Shown here: in pieces, positions 19,229 through 28,955 of the stretch
Layout: each line of letters opens with the position of its first letter
How positions within the stretch are numbered: the stretch's first letter is position 1
Assembly (NCBI GenBank): GCA_017428925.1
Contig: JAFRPY010000113.1
Location: forward strand, 19,242 to 83,241
Direction: 5' to 3'
Origin: Prevotella sp.
Lineage (GTDB): Bacteria > Bacteroidota > Bacteroidia > Bacteroidales > Bacteroidaceae
DNA length: 64,000 nucleotides
Position numbers and translations under genes: made by a program
The notes under the pieces: generated by a model
Database searches by the model: none
The model's input: the letters and a program-made list of their open reading frames with translations, nothing else
What the model was told of the DNA's origin: nothing

Positions 19229-22200
19229 ATGGGAAGAATGTTTTTAGGGGTTTTGCTGGCCGTTATGGCTGTGCTGACAGCACATGCCGACAACACTAAC
19301 GGCAACACGGACGCTCCTGCCGACCGGATGGTGGCAAGGGAGATGCAGTATATGCCACACTACGACGTGGTGGTGTGCATGAATGGCAACAACCGCTATA
19401 CAAGGGCACTTTACGGAGGCACGTCGGCCTACCGGCTGGAAACCAGTGATCGTCCTGTTTTCGCCCTGTTCCAAGATTCCCGCAACTGTCGGAACATTAG
19501 TTTCAAACTCACTTACAAAGGGCATACCGTGGCGCTCGACAGTACAACCACCTGCGAGGCAAGATATGCCCGTGGACAGCGGTGGTACAAAATAGAGGAC
19601 CGGCACTGGGGCGGCGCAAGTTTGTTGCTTGACGTGTGCTGCCTGGTGGATGCCGACCGGGCCGCCTGGCACTTCTGGACGGTGGGCTTCACCGAAATGC
19701 CCCAGATTGAAGCCATAGTGACGGGCGTCAGGGAAAAGCGTCTCTCACGCAATGGCGACATCGGTGTTGATTCCAAAGGATGTCTGGAAAGCGACGGCGT
19801 GGTGCATCAGCGAGTTCGCCTGAATTGGGAGAAAAGGGGATTTGGCCAGCTGATGAGCGACAGCCTGCGGTTGGAGAATGTGGAGTGGACGATGTTCTGC
19901 CGACGCATGAAGGCCACCGAGGAAAAGATAGAGGAATACGGCCGGCAAATTGTTTTTCATACTCCTGATGCCTTCTTCAACCCGTTGGGCTCGGCCATCG
20001 TAGCGGCTGCCGACGGGTCATGGGACGGACAGACCTGGCTGCATGGTGCCGTGGGGTGGCGTATGCCATTGGCAGGATGGCGCGCCGGTTATCTGGCCGA
20101 TGTGCTGGGATGGCCGGATCGTGCCCGAAGTCATTTTGATGCATACGCTGCCAGTCAGGTGACCACTGTCCCGCCCACTATTCCCCATCCCTCGCAGGAT
20201 GCGTCGATGAACATGGCACGATCGGAGAAGAAATGGGGAACACAGATGTACAGCAACGGCTATATCTGCCGCAATCCCAACCGCAACGACCAGATGCACC
20301 ACTACGACATGAACCTGAACTACATCGACGAACTGCTGTGGCATTTCGAATATGATGCCGATACGGCCTATATGCGGAAGATGTGGCCAGTCATTACCCG
20401 ACATCTGGAATGGGAAAAGCGAAATTTCGACCCCGACGGCGACGGGCTCTACGATGCCTACTGCTGCATCTGGGCGAGCGATGCGCTCTACTATAGCGGT
20501 GGTGCCGTCACTCACTCTTCAGCCTATAACTACCGCGCCAACCGATTGGCAGCAAAGATTGCCAATATGATTGGTGAAGACGGGAAACGCTATGAGGCGG
20601 AGGCCAACCATATTCTGACGGCGATGAACAGCCGGCTATGGCTAAAAGACAAGAACCATTGGGCGGAGTACCAAGACCTGATGGGACTGAAGCGCGTGCA
20701 CGAAGATGCTGCCCTTTGGAGCATCTATACGCCCATCGACTGCGGTGCCTGTTCTGAACAGCAGGCTTTTGATGCGACGCACTACGTTGACTCCTTTATC
20801 CCGCACATCCCGCTGAAATACACCATCCCGAAGAAATATACATGGCAGAAGGCAGCACTGACCGAGACCTTCCGCCAACAGCAGTTCTCGACGGTGAGCA
20901 CGAGCGACTGGATGCCATACGTCTGGAGCATCAACAATGTGGCTACGGCAGAAGACCTGAACATGTCGCTTGCCTATTTCAAGGCAGGACGTCCGCGCGA
21001 GGGTTTCCAGCTGCTGAAGGCAACGGTGCTCGACCAGATGTATCTGGGCAGCAGTCCGGCAAACTTCGGCCAAATCAGTTATCTCGATGCGGCACGGGGA
21101 GAGTGCTATCGCGACTTCTCAGACTGTACGGGAACGGCGGCCCGTGCACTGATTCAGGGCCTTTATGGCATTGTGCCCCATGCGCTCGACAGCGTTTGCA
21201 TCATCCGTCCGGGATTCCCCATCGAGTGGGACCAGGCCACCATCCGCACGCCTTATTTGTCATATTCTTACCGAAGGGAGGCCGGTGAGGACATCTACCA
21301 GATTGAGCAGAACTTCCGCCAGCCGCTGAAAATCATCCTTCGGCTGAATATCGGAAACGGAAAATACGTGGATCATGAAGGCACCGACCGCAAGGTACAG
21401 GAATTCAGGATGCCGGCAGCCATTCTGGAGGAATACGGCTATGAGTCGGCATACGCAAAGATGGGACTGAAACACGACATCGGCCAACTGTCGGAAAAGG
21501 GATATAAATGGGAATCTACGGTCAGCAGATGCCCATATTCTGCCGAGCAGTTGGGGCTTGCCGAACCGTCGGAAGGCAATAAGGCAAAGCGCTACCCAAT
21601 AACCATCGGCAAGCAGTTGAATGCCAGTGTCAGTGATATCTTCAAGCAGCGATATCTGAAACCACGACCTCAGGTGACCACCTTGCAGATACCCTCACAA
21701 GGTGTGGGCGAATGGTGCCATCCGGATTTTTGTCCGGTCATTAACGACAGTGTGATGCGAACAAAGGTAAAGAATAACCGGATTTATGTGGCGGGGGTTC
21801 CATTTGAGACGGTGCGACAGGGCAAGAACATTGCCTATACGTCGCTTTGGGAAAACTATCCCGACGAAATCACGTTCAAGTTGAAGGGTATGCCCAAGGA
21901 GAAGCCTGCCGGGGGTGTGAAGGGCGGTTTCCGTTATGCCTACCTGCTGATGGCGGGTAGCACCAACCACATGCAGACACATATAGACAATGCCGTTGTC
22001 ATTGCCATGTATAAGGACCATACCACCGACACGCTCCACCTGATGCCGCCCTACAACTGGTGTCCGATAGAGCAGGACTACTATGTCGACGGCATGGCCT
22101 TCAGCACTATGGAACCCCGTCCCTATCGCCTCAGTCTAGGCACGGGCGATGTAAGTCGCGATTTGGGCAAGACGTTAGGCATCGAGGGCGTATATGGCCG

Positions 22201-22333
22201 CGAAATTCCTGGAGGCGCAGCCCAGATGCTGAAGATGCCGCTCAACCCGAAGAAAAAACTGAAATCCATCTCCCTCCGCACCCTCTCCAATGACGTTGTC
22301 ATAGGATTAATGGCGGTGACGCTGGAAAATTGA
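19229..22333 (+). CDS. DUF4450-type secreted glycosidase-like protein
   Basis: 1034 residues from the ATG at 19229, chosen because it opens with a clean signal peptide (MGRMFLGVLLAVMAVLTAHA) and follows the -7 box. The N-terminal part carries the family pattern NRYTRALYGG and a beta-sandwich region. The middle (about 240-640) resembles a six-hairpin (alpha/alpha)6 glycoside hydrolase: HPSQDASMN, NLNYIDELLWHFEYD, DGDGLYDAYCCIWASD, TEDLNMSLAYFKAG. A C-terminal beta region follows. DUF4450 proteins occur in Bacteroidetes polysaccharide-utilisation regions; the substrate is not known here. The next gene is an esterase 41 bases away, which suggests a pair acting on an acetylated plant glycan (inference). 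Confidence 0.75.
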   Translation: MGRMFLGVLLAVMAVLTAHADNTNGNTDAPADRMVAREMQYMPHYDVVVCMNGNNRYTRALYGGTSAYRLETSDRPVFALFQDSRNCRNISFKLTYKGHTVALDSTTTCEARYARGQRWYKIEDRHWGGASLLLDVCCLVDADRAAWHFWTVGFTEMPQIEAIVTGVREKRLSRNGDIGVDSKGCLESDGVVHQRVRLNWEKRGFGQLMSDSLRLENVEWTMFCRRMKATEEKIEEYGRQIVFHTPDAFFNPLGSAIVAAADGSWDGQTWLHGAVGWRMPLAGWRAGYLADVLGWPDRARSHFDAYAASQVTTVPPTIPHPSQDASMNMARSEKKWGTQMYSNGYICRNPNRNDQMHHYDMNLNYIDELLWHFEYDADTAYMRKMWPVITRHLEWEKRNFDPDGDGLYDAYCCIWASDALYYSGGAVTHSSAYNYRANRLAAKIANMIGEDGKRYEAEANHILTAMNSRLWLKDKNHWAEYQDLMGLKRVHEDAALWSIYTPIDCGACSEQQAFDATHYVDSFIPHIPLKYTIPKKYTWQKAALTETFRQQQFSTVSTSDWMPYVWSINNVATAEDLNMSLAYFKAGRPREGFQLLKATVLDQMYLGSSPANFGQISYLDAARGECYRDFSDCTGTAARALIQGLYGIVPHALDSVCIIRPGFPIEWDQATIRTPYLSYSYRREAGEDIYQIEQNFRQPLKIILRLNIGNGKYVDHEGTDRKVQEFRMPAAILEEYGYESAYAKMGLKHDIGQLSEKGYKWESTVSRCPYSAEQLGLAEPSEGNKAKRYPITIGKQLNASVSDIFKQRYLKPRPQVTTLQIPSQGVGEWCHPDFCPVINDSVMRTKVKNNRIYVAGVPFETVRQGKNIAYTSLWENYPDEITFKLKGMPKEKPAGGVKGGFRYAYLLMAGSTNHMQTHIDNAVVIAMYKDHTTDTLHLMPPYNWCPIEQDYYVDGMAFSTMEPRPYRLSLGTGDVSRDLGKTLGIEGVYGREIPGGAAQMLKMPLNPKKKLKSISLRTLSNDVVIGLMAVTLEN

Positions 22334-22374
22334 GAAAAATCGACGCGAAAGAGTCAAATTGAGAAAATGAGAAA

Positions 22375-23532
22375 ATGAGAAATGTGGGTCTTCTTCATAT
22401 CGTTCTTTTTTGCCTGCTGACAGCCACGACGGCATCAGCCCAAGAGAGACGCGAGAAGTATGAGTTTATGCGCAATCTGCCTGTCTATGCCGACTCGCTG
22501 ATAGCCGACATGGACTATCCCCTGGCTTGGGGAAACAGCGACATCAAGGATTTTGAAGAATGGAAACGTGTGGCCCGTCAGAAAGTATTTGACTGTATGC
22601 TGACACCTCCGCCATCACCTGCCGACGGCTACAATGCGAGGGTGCTCTTCGAGGAACAGCGAGAGGGCTACAAAGCCCGCAAGATAGAAATCCGTCTGTC
22701 GAAATACTATGCAGTTCCTGCATACGTTCTTGTACCTGATGGAAAGGGTCCCTTCCCTGCTATTAATGTCCTGCACGATCATGGTGCCCACCTGTTTATA
22801 GGCAAGGAGAAGGTGATACGTCCCCTGGCTTGTGAGGATTCAACGGTGATTAAGGATGCTGAGGCGTGGTCTGCAGGCTACGAAGGCCAGTTCTTTGGCG
22901 ACTATTTAGCTCAGCATGGCTATGTGGTATTCTCTGCTGATGCCCCCATGTGGGGTGAGCGTGGACAGAAGGAAGGCCCTCTCCGCGACCGTTACGACAT
23001 GATAGCTGGCAATATGATGATGTACGGCATCGACCTTTCCGCCTATATGACCTACGACGACATTGCCGGTACAGAGTTTCTGGCCACGATGCCAGAAGTG
23101 GATGCCAGTCGCATCGGCTGCACAGGATGGTCGATGGGAGGTTATCGTGCCTGGATGCTGTCTGCACTGAGCGATAGGATTAAAGCAGGCGCATCCGTCT
23201 GCTGGATGGTGACAACCGACGAACAAATGACGTTCAAGTACAGCCGGACGGAGAATGGAGGCTTTGCCAATTGCTATCCTGGCCTACGTCGTTGGCTCGA
23301 CTATCCCCATGTGGCCAGCATCGCCTGTCCTAAGCCCATGCTCTTCATCAACGGTTCTCAAGACAAACTCTTCCCTGTGGCTGGTGTTGAAAAGGCATTT
23401 AGCATCATGCATGACACGTGGAAGAGCCAAGGTGCCGGCGACAAGCTCCAGACAGAACTCTGGGAGATGCCTCATAGCTGTGGCAAGAAGTCGCAGAAAC
23501 GCGTGTTGGATTTCTTCAAGAAGTATTTATAG
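22375..23532 (+). CDS. Secreted acetyl-xylan-esterase-like alpha/beta hydrolase
   Basis: 385 residues with a signal peptide ending ATTASAQ. The alpha/beta-hydrolase core shows PFPAINVLHDHGAH (oxyanion region), the nucleophile elbow GWSMGGYR, NGSQDKLFPV (catalytic Asp) and MPHSCGKK (catalytic His). The GWSMGG and long N-terminal region resemble the dienelactone-hydrolase/AXE1 (CE7- or CE1-like) secreted esterases of Bacteroidetes. It probably removes acetyl groups from a glycan handled by the neighbouring DUF4450 protein. The start overlaps an AATGAGAAAATGAG repeat; ATG 22375 gives the best signal peptide. Confidence 0.8.
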   Translation: MRNVGLLHIVLFCLLTATTASAQERREKYEFMRNLPVYADSLIADMDYPLAWGNSDIKDFEEWKRVARQKVFDCMLTPPPSPADGYNARVLFEEQREGYKARKIEIRLSKYYAVPAYVLVPDGKGPFPAINVLHDHGAHLFIGKEKVIRPLACEDSTVIKDAEAWSAGYEGQFFGDYLAQHGYVVFSADAPMWGERGQKEGPLRDRYDMIAGNMMMYGIDLSAYMTYDDIAGTEFLATMPEVDASRIGCTGWSMGGYRAWMLSALSDRIKAGASVCWMVTTDEQMTFKYSRTENGGFANCYPGLRRWLDYPHVASIACPKPMLFINGSQDKLFPVAGVEKAFSIMHDTWKSQGAGDKLQTELWEMPHSCGKKSQKRVLDFFKKYL

Positions 23533-23578
23533 CACCCCGTTCCATATCATCCATATATAGTTAATTTTTGTATTAAAT

Positions 23579-23609
23579 TTTGATTGCAAGGATATTTTTT
23601 ATATATTTG
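23579..23609 (+). promoter_or_regulatory. Promoter of peptide/giant-protein operon
   Basis: TTTG (23579-23582), 19 bases, TATATTTG (23602-23609). Confidence 0.8.
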
Positions 23610-23677
23610 CAACCAATACAATCTTGCCCGTTTATATCCGGCATTTGGAGGGATTTTTAATTGAGTTTATCAGACTA

Positions 23678-23932
23678 ATGACAAGAAAAAGCATAACGAA
23701 AAGAAGGTATGCAAAGCCATACATCCAACTGAAAGAAATTTCCGTGGAGCCGTTTCTTACGAACACGGAAACACTGCCTTTTGACAGAGAAGATCAGACC
23801 GGAGAAGCGCTGTCGAAGGGAGGCAGCATTTGGGACGATTTCATCCTAAAGGACTCCATCGGCTTCTCAGTGGATTTTGATGAAATGATAGAAAAAACGT
23901 TTAATAACATAAGCTTATCCCCAAATGAATAA
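23678..23932 (+). CDS. Small conserved-type peptide (84 aa), first gene of operon
   Basis: Starts MTRKSITKRRYAKPYIQLKE and contains GGSIWDDF. The ATG at 23678 is preferred over an upstream TTG (23624), which would leave only about 15 bases after the promoter and add an atypical N-terminus. The 'KR-Y--P-I-L' opening and the internal 'WDD' recall the 61-residue product at 57682-57867 (RNYIAPVVESVKI... LWDDEE). Such short proteins with this opening and a WD-rich end are frequent in Prevotella and have no known role. There is no signal peptide. Its stop overlaps the start of the next gene by 8 bases (ATG at 23925 inside AAATGAATAAG), so translation is probably coupled. Confidence 0.65.
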   Translation: MTRKSITKRRYAKPYIQLKEISVEPFLTNTETLPFDREDQTGEALSKGGSIWDDFILKDSIGFSVDFDEMIEKTFNNISLSPNE

Positions 23933-26900
23933 GATACACATGTTTTCCCGATTGCAGCTGCTGGTGCTGCTTTCGCTTTTCGGCACCATGGCACAAGCGC
24001 AAGACTTTAAGCTCTACTTTGCCAACAACGTCACCGATGTGAAAGACTTCACGAAGATTGAGGACGCCTCGTCTCCGCTCATGTGGCGCGAAGTGAAGAA
24101 CAAGGACATTAGCGGCAACCTGGCCGAGGTGGTTGAGGTGAGGAAGATGTTCGACTCGAAGGAGATGAAGTTCAGAAAAGAGCAACGGCAGTTCTGGACC
24201 ATGCGCGACCATTGTCTACTCTGTTTCCGCATCAACGACGGCCAGGGGAAGACTGGCAGCTACGTGGTTGAGGTGCAGGACAATGCCACCAAGTCGCCAC
24301 AGATACTGACGGTGAGCCGCTATTTCTATGTGAATGCGCCGCGTCAGGGTGAGGATGTGAAAATAAAGGTCTATAAGACCGACAACGAAACCGACAGCAT
24401 CGCGTTTAAATACAGCGTGCACGACTGGGACGATGACAACCTCTACATCTTCCAACTCGATTCGAAGCGTCAGCTCGCCAAGGAGGAATATCGTCTGCAG
24501 TATGTGCTCGGACATACCGACGAGGAGGGAACGTTACAACGCGACACCACGACGCTTGCCCTGCGTGACAGTACGTTCCAGAGTTTCTACGTGAACGACG
24601 GACAAGACCTGATGGACGTGTTCCTCATTAGCGGCGACCCCAACTATCCTCAGGAGGAGCACAAATTGCGACTCAACAAGGCGCGGCTGCATACGGGCGT
24701 GACGCTGGACCCCGACTACAGCCATACGACGCTTACCTCAACCTTCCAGCTGGACAAGCATGAGAACCGTGAGCTGGTGAATTTCAACTGGATTGGTTCT
24801 GGTCTGTATGAGCGCTACGACACGCTCTACGTAAAACTGCTGAACAGTGAGGGTGAAGACATTACACGCGCCACGTTCCATATTGAGGCTATCGACGAGA
24901 AAGGAGAGCGCATTCCCAATACTGACGGAATGAAGTATATCAGCTACGACCGCAAGCTTAAACAGCATAAACTGCTCACCTATGGGCGTCCCGCTTACAC
25001 GGAGGTAGTGGCCTCAGGCTATGTGCCCAGGCTCTTCAAATACCCCGGTGCCGCCGACCCCGTGACGCGCATCGTTGATGAGTCGCTCTGCTCTGCCACC
25101 ATGCAGTTGCTCACCAACCGCAATGCCGACGGCAGCATCGCCATGAGCAGCACACACGTGGAGGTTCTGCACGACACGAAGAACGTAATCTACATCTATG
25201 AAGACGATCATGCTGTGTGCGACATCGAGGATTTCGACATCACCTTCCGGCCCACCGCCGACACGCTCTACTATGTGCAGGATGCAGGTCACCAGTATCC
25301 GAAGGTGCTGTACAACGGCGAGATTGAGAAATACGCCAAGATAAACCTGTCGTTTGCCATTCCAAGGGGACAGTCCATTAGTTCGGTGAAACTTTTCGGC
25401 AAGGATGTGGGCTCGGGTAAGGAGTACGAGTTCGACCGCCCCTATTCGAAGACGGTGGACATCTCGGACTTCCCCTCGTTCACCTACAACTATGTGGATA
25501 TGAGGTTCGACATGGAAGACGTTCTGCCCCTGAACAAACTCTGCCGGCTGAACATGAAGGCAGGCAACTACGAGTATGCCGAGTTCCCCTATTTCTACCC
25601 CCTCTACATCGACCGCAAGAAAACCAGGGAGGAGGTGGAAAAGAAAGCCAACGAGCATGTGCCCGGTGTTGACAACAATGAACGCAACGCGTCGTTTGCC
25701 GATGCGGGCTTTAGCTTCAACCTGCCGGCCAACTTCACGCTGAACTTCAAACCCATCTCGGTATCCACGTCGGTTAATGTCGACTTCAGAAGGCAGGTAC
25801 TCAGCGCGTTGACAACAATGGCCTGGGGAACACAGGGCGGTAGCGAGGTGGGCAAAACGCTGCGCGAAGAGGCGAAGCAGTTCCACGGTAACGGCAACCA
25901 GATGCTTTGGCAAAGAGACGAAGACCATTTCCTCATCCACAATGCAAAGGGAACGGTGCAGCTCGAAGACTGGATTATGGCCGAGATGGATGACATCTTC
26001 ACCTACAATCCTGCAGCTATAGGAATGGGCATCACGTTTAGTGGATCACTGGGCATGTCGATGCCATTCGGCCCCGATGCAGGAACGGACGGCAACTACT
26101 TCATCCTCGACCAGCTCAACCTGAAGGGAGGCTATGGTCTCTCGATAGCCTCGCCCGACCTGATGAAGAGCTACTTGGGTGCTGGCGGATTTGGTGGAAT
26201 CTTTAGGAAACTTCCCTTCTTCCACATTGGTTTCGGTCTCGACATTCATGCCGAGGTGGAAGGTGGCGCCAAGATGTACGACCAAAGTGGAGAGACCTTC
26301 AACTGGGACAGTTATGGCTACTACGGCCAGGTGTCGCTCAAGGCAAAGGTGGGGGCATGGGCCGAGTTCTCTACACCACCCAACCCGATTCTGCACTTGT
26401 CGGCCGGTGTCAGGGGCGGATTCAAGTTTGGCATCGGATATGGATTTGCAGGACCTTTGAAGGCACAGGCGCCCGACCACGGCGGCTATTTCCTTGTTGT
26501 GGGAGGACTACAGGCTTATGCCAATATCCACACCTTCCTGTTCAACTGGTCGGGACGCGCCGGCCTCAACTTTGGCAAGAGGTGGCTCTTCCCGAGAAAA
26601 GACAACCACAACCCCTTCCATAGTGAATATCCCTGGTGGGTTTCAAAGAATCCGAGTGCAAAGACCGTGGCTGAGAGCTACCGACGCATGCCCACACTCG
26701 GCGCCTCGACATTCGGTCAGACACTCATCGGCGATGTGGCTGCCGATGCCAACCCACACTTCCTCGACGACACCCATGTGGTGTATAACGACCTAAGGAA
26801 TCCTTCCGACTACAACGACGACTGCGTGACGGTGCTGAACATGGGTGACAACACGACACTCAACCTCTCGCAATCGGACAAGACCACCATGAACCACATG

Positions 26901-28919
26901 CGCTCGAAGCGCGGTGAGCATGAGATTGTGGTATATGAAGAACTAGCTCGCAAGGTGGAGACCAGCGAAGTGGAGGCCGAGACGGCTGTGGAGAAGAACA
27001 ATGAACTCTCGGCCCGCACCTTCCTTGCAGCTTCCATCAAAAACGGGAATAACGGCCAGTGGAAAAAGACTGTCATCACCACCGACGACGGAATCGTGGA
27101 CAGCAAGCCCGTGGTGACCATGCAGGACGACGGCAAGGCTGCCTGTGTGTGGCAGCGCGGAAACCTGTATCTGCTCGATAAGGAAGTGCCCAACGACACG
27201 CTCTACAACAATGCCTTGCGCGGCAACTTGGTGCTCTCTATCTACAACGGAGAAAAATGGAGTAGCCCCGTGTCGCTCTTTAGCATCGATGAAGACCATG
27301 TGGCAGCCGAGTACGACCTCATCATGCGCAACGATACAGTGCTCGTGGGATCCCGTATCGTGGACTTTCCGCAGGATTCTCTGCGCATAATGCCTCACTT
27401 CAGCTATGCATCTGTCGATGAAGCGACAAAGCGCGTGAGCATCGTCAAGGATCCGATAACGCCAATCCACTTCTTCATGAACCGCGTGGGGCAACACGGT
27501 GTCATTGCCATGCTCTATGAGAAAAACGACTCCACGCGCGACATCTATGTGAAGACGCTGGCCATGAGCGGTCGCGACAACGGCATTGCTGGTAGCGATA
27601 TCGGGGCAAACCTGGTTTCGCCTAACCGCGTGAAGATTATTTGTGACCGTGCGGTGGAGAATCAGAACGATTTCGCCATCCTCTGGACAGAGATGGACAA
27701 CGTGGCGCATAACAGCGGCGAGGCCAGTACAAAGACTGACGAGGTGCGACTGATGCTCAACGCCTCGCGTGTCAGCCTGTATCCAGCGCCCCACATCACG
27801 GCGCCCATCACCCTGGGTTGTGAACGCGACAGCCTGATTATGACCGACTTTGACGGATTCCTCGACGATGCACGTATCAAGGTGGTGTATTCGCTTTCGG
27901 ACATTGAAACGGGAGCCGCTGTCATCATGAGCAACGAAAAATATTTCACCAACAGCTTCGAATACGATTTATCCTATCCGAGGGGAACGATGCTGTCCAG
28001 CAACAAGCTGCCGCTGAACCTCGAGGTGCGCAACACAGGAACGTCGGGCATCCGACAAGTGACGGCTACCATCAACGGCAGCGAGTTCGTTATCGAAGAT
28101 TCCTATGTGCCGCCGCTTCGTGCGCGTTCGTTCGTGGTGAATTATCCCATCGACGAAAAGTTCGACGGATATATTTCCAGTGATGTTGTCGTCGACTACG
28201 ACAATGTGTTCCGTGCCCAGCATCATCCTAAGCGCAGGAATATCAGTTTCCGTCGTCAGATGAAGTCGAAGGAGCTCACCAACGTCTCGACAGAAGATGT
28301 GGAATGTCGTCTTATCGGTCACAGCGTGGAGAACGGAGTGAACAACTTCGTGGTGGAACTGATCGACCATTCTGTCAGGGGAATGCTGCCGCGCAACTCC
28401 GTCCATGTGGGCATCTATGCACACCCGTCCAACATGGAGACGCTTCTTGACAATGCCAAGACCATCGTCAAGGCCGAAGACTTCACGGAAATCGGTGGAC
28501 AGCGAAAGGCTTACGCCACGGTACGCGTGGCCGACATTAAGGAACCGATGCGTGCATATCTCTCTACGCAGGTGTTCAGCACTATCGAGGCGGAAAACCT
28601 CTCCGACTATTATGTTGAGAACCGTAGCGCCAGCGGCAATGCCCATTACATCACGCTGTTGCCTCACAACAGTCCGACTGTCATTGAACAGCTTAGGAAA
28701 AACGGCGGACAAAACGAAGTTTCGTTCGCGGTGAAGGCCGAAGACCACGGTCTGCGCATCAGTGGTCTGAAGCGAGGCACCCACCTGCGCGTCTATGGTG
28801 TGAACGGCGTCCAGATATATAGCAACAAGAATGTTGGTGAAGAGGTGTTCGTGCCCCTGAAGTCCGGTGCCGTGTACATGATCAGCGACGGAAAGGATGT
28901 GCTGAAGTTCGCTTTGTAA
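23925..28919 (+). CDS. Giant secreted protein of unknown function (1664 aa)
   Basis: Not recognised as a named family. The N-terminus is a signal peptide (to about residue 25, FGTMAQAQ); an ATG at 23940 is an alternative start. About residues 30-620 read as consecutive beta-rich domains with many Asp/Glu, such as HDTKNVIYIYEDDH. About 690-900 is Gly/aromatic-rich (GAGGFGGIFRKLPFFHIGFG, HLSAGVRGGFKFGIGYGF) and looks like a membrane-associated or barrel-like segment. About 1290-1480 contains a CARDB-like part (LEVRNTGTSGIRQVTATING). The C-terminus (GLRISGLKRGTHLRVYGVNG... GAVYMISDGKDVLKFAL) resembles a type IX-style sorting domain. It lies between the small peptide (overlapping) and a GLUG/LRR protein (36 bases downstream). 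A surface-exposed or outer-membrane role is inferred. Confidence 0.75.
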   Translation: MNKIHMFSRLQLLVLLSLFGTMAQAQDFKLYFANNVTDVKDFTKIEDASSPLMWREVKNKDISGNLAEVVEVRKMFDSKEMKFRKEQRQFWTMRDHCLLCFRINDGQGKTGSYVVEVQDNATKSPQILTVSRYFYVNAPRQGEDVKIKVYKTDNETDSIAFKYSVHDWDDDNLYIFQLDSKRQLAKEEYRLQYVLGHTDEEGTLQRDTTTLALRDSTFQSFYVNDGQDLMDVFLISGDPNYPQEEHKLRLNKARLHTGVTLDPDYSHTTLTSTFQLDKHENRELVNFNWIGSGLYERYDTLYVKLLNSEGEDITRATFHIEAIDEKGERIPNTDGMKYISYDRKLKQHKLLTYGRPAYTEVVASGYVPRLFKYPGAADPVTRIVDESLCSATMQLLTNRNADGSIAMSSTHVEVLHDTKNVIYIYEDDHAVCDIEDFDITFRPTADTLYYVQDAGHQYPKVLYNGEIEKYAKINLSFAIPRGQSISSVKLFGKDVGSGKEYEFDRPYSKTVDISDFPSFTYNYVDMRFDMEDVLPLNKLCRLNMKAGNYEYAEFPYFYPLYIDRKKTREEVEKKANEHVPGVDNNERNASFADAGFSFNLPANFTLNFKPISVSTSVNVDFRRQVLSALTTMAWGTQGGSEVGKTLREEAKQFHGNGNQMLWQRDEDHFLIHNAKGTVQLEDWIMAEMDDIFTYNPAAIGMGITFSGSLGMSMPFGPDAGTDGNYFILDQLNLKGGYGLSIASPDLMKSYLGAGGFGGIFRKLPFFHIGFGLDIHAEVEGGAKMYDQSGETFNWDSYGYYGQVSLKAKVGAWAEFSTPPNPILHLSAGVRGGFKFGIGYGFAGPLKAQAPDHGGYFLVVGGLQAYANIHTFLFNWSGRAGLNFGKRWLFPRKDNHNPFHSEYPWWVSKNPSAKTVAESYRRMPTLGASTFGQTLIGDVAADANPHFLDDTHVVYNDLRNPSDYNDDCVTVLNMGDNTTLNLSQSDKTTMNHMRSKRGEHEIVVYEELARKVETSEVEAETAVEKNNELSARTFLAASIKNGNNGQWKKTVITTDDGIVDSKPVVTMQDDGKAACVWQRGNLYLLDKEVPNDTLYNNALRGNLVLSIYNGEKWSSPVSLFSIDEDHVAAEYDLIMRNDTVLVGSRIVDFPQDSLRIMPHFSYASVDEATKRVSIVKDPITPIHFFMNRVGQHGVIAMLYEKNDSTRDIYVKTLAMSGRDNGIAGSDIGANLVSPNRVKIICDRAVENQNDFAILWTEMDNVAHNSGEASTKTDEVRLMLNASRVSLYPAPHITAPITLGCERDSLIMTDFDGFLDDARIKVVYSLSDIETGAAVIMSNEKYFTNSFEYDLSYPRGTMLSSNKLPLNLEVRNTGTSGIRQVTATINGSEFVIEDSYVPPLRARSFVVNYPIDEKFDGYISSDVVVDYDNVFRAQHHPKRRNISFRRQMKSKELTNVSTEDVECRLIGHSVENGVNNFVVELIDHSVRGMLPRNSVHVGIYAHPSNMETLLDNAKTIVKAEDFTEIGGQRKAYATVRVADIKEPMRAYLSTQVFSTIEAENLSDYYVENRSASGNAHYITLLPHNSPTVIEQLRKNGGQNEVSFAVKAEDHGLRISGLKRGTHLRVYGVNGVQIYSNKNVGEEVFVPLKSGAVYMISDGKDVLKFAL

Positions 28920-28955
28920 TTAGAGAAAATAAATAACCACAGTTGACGAAAAGAC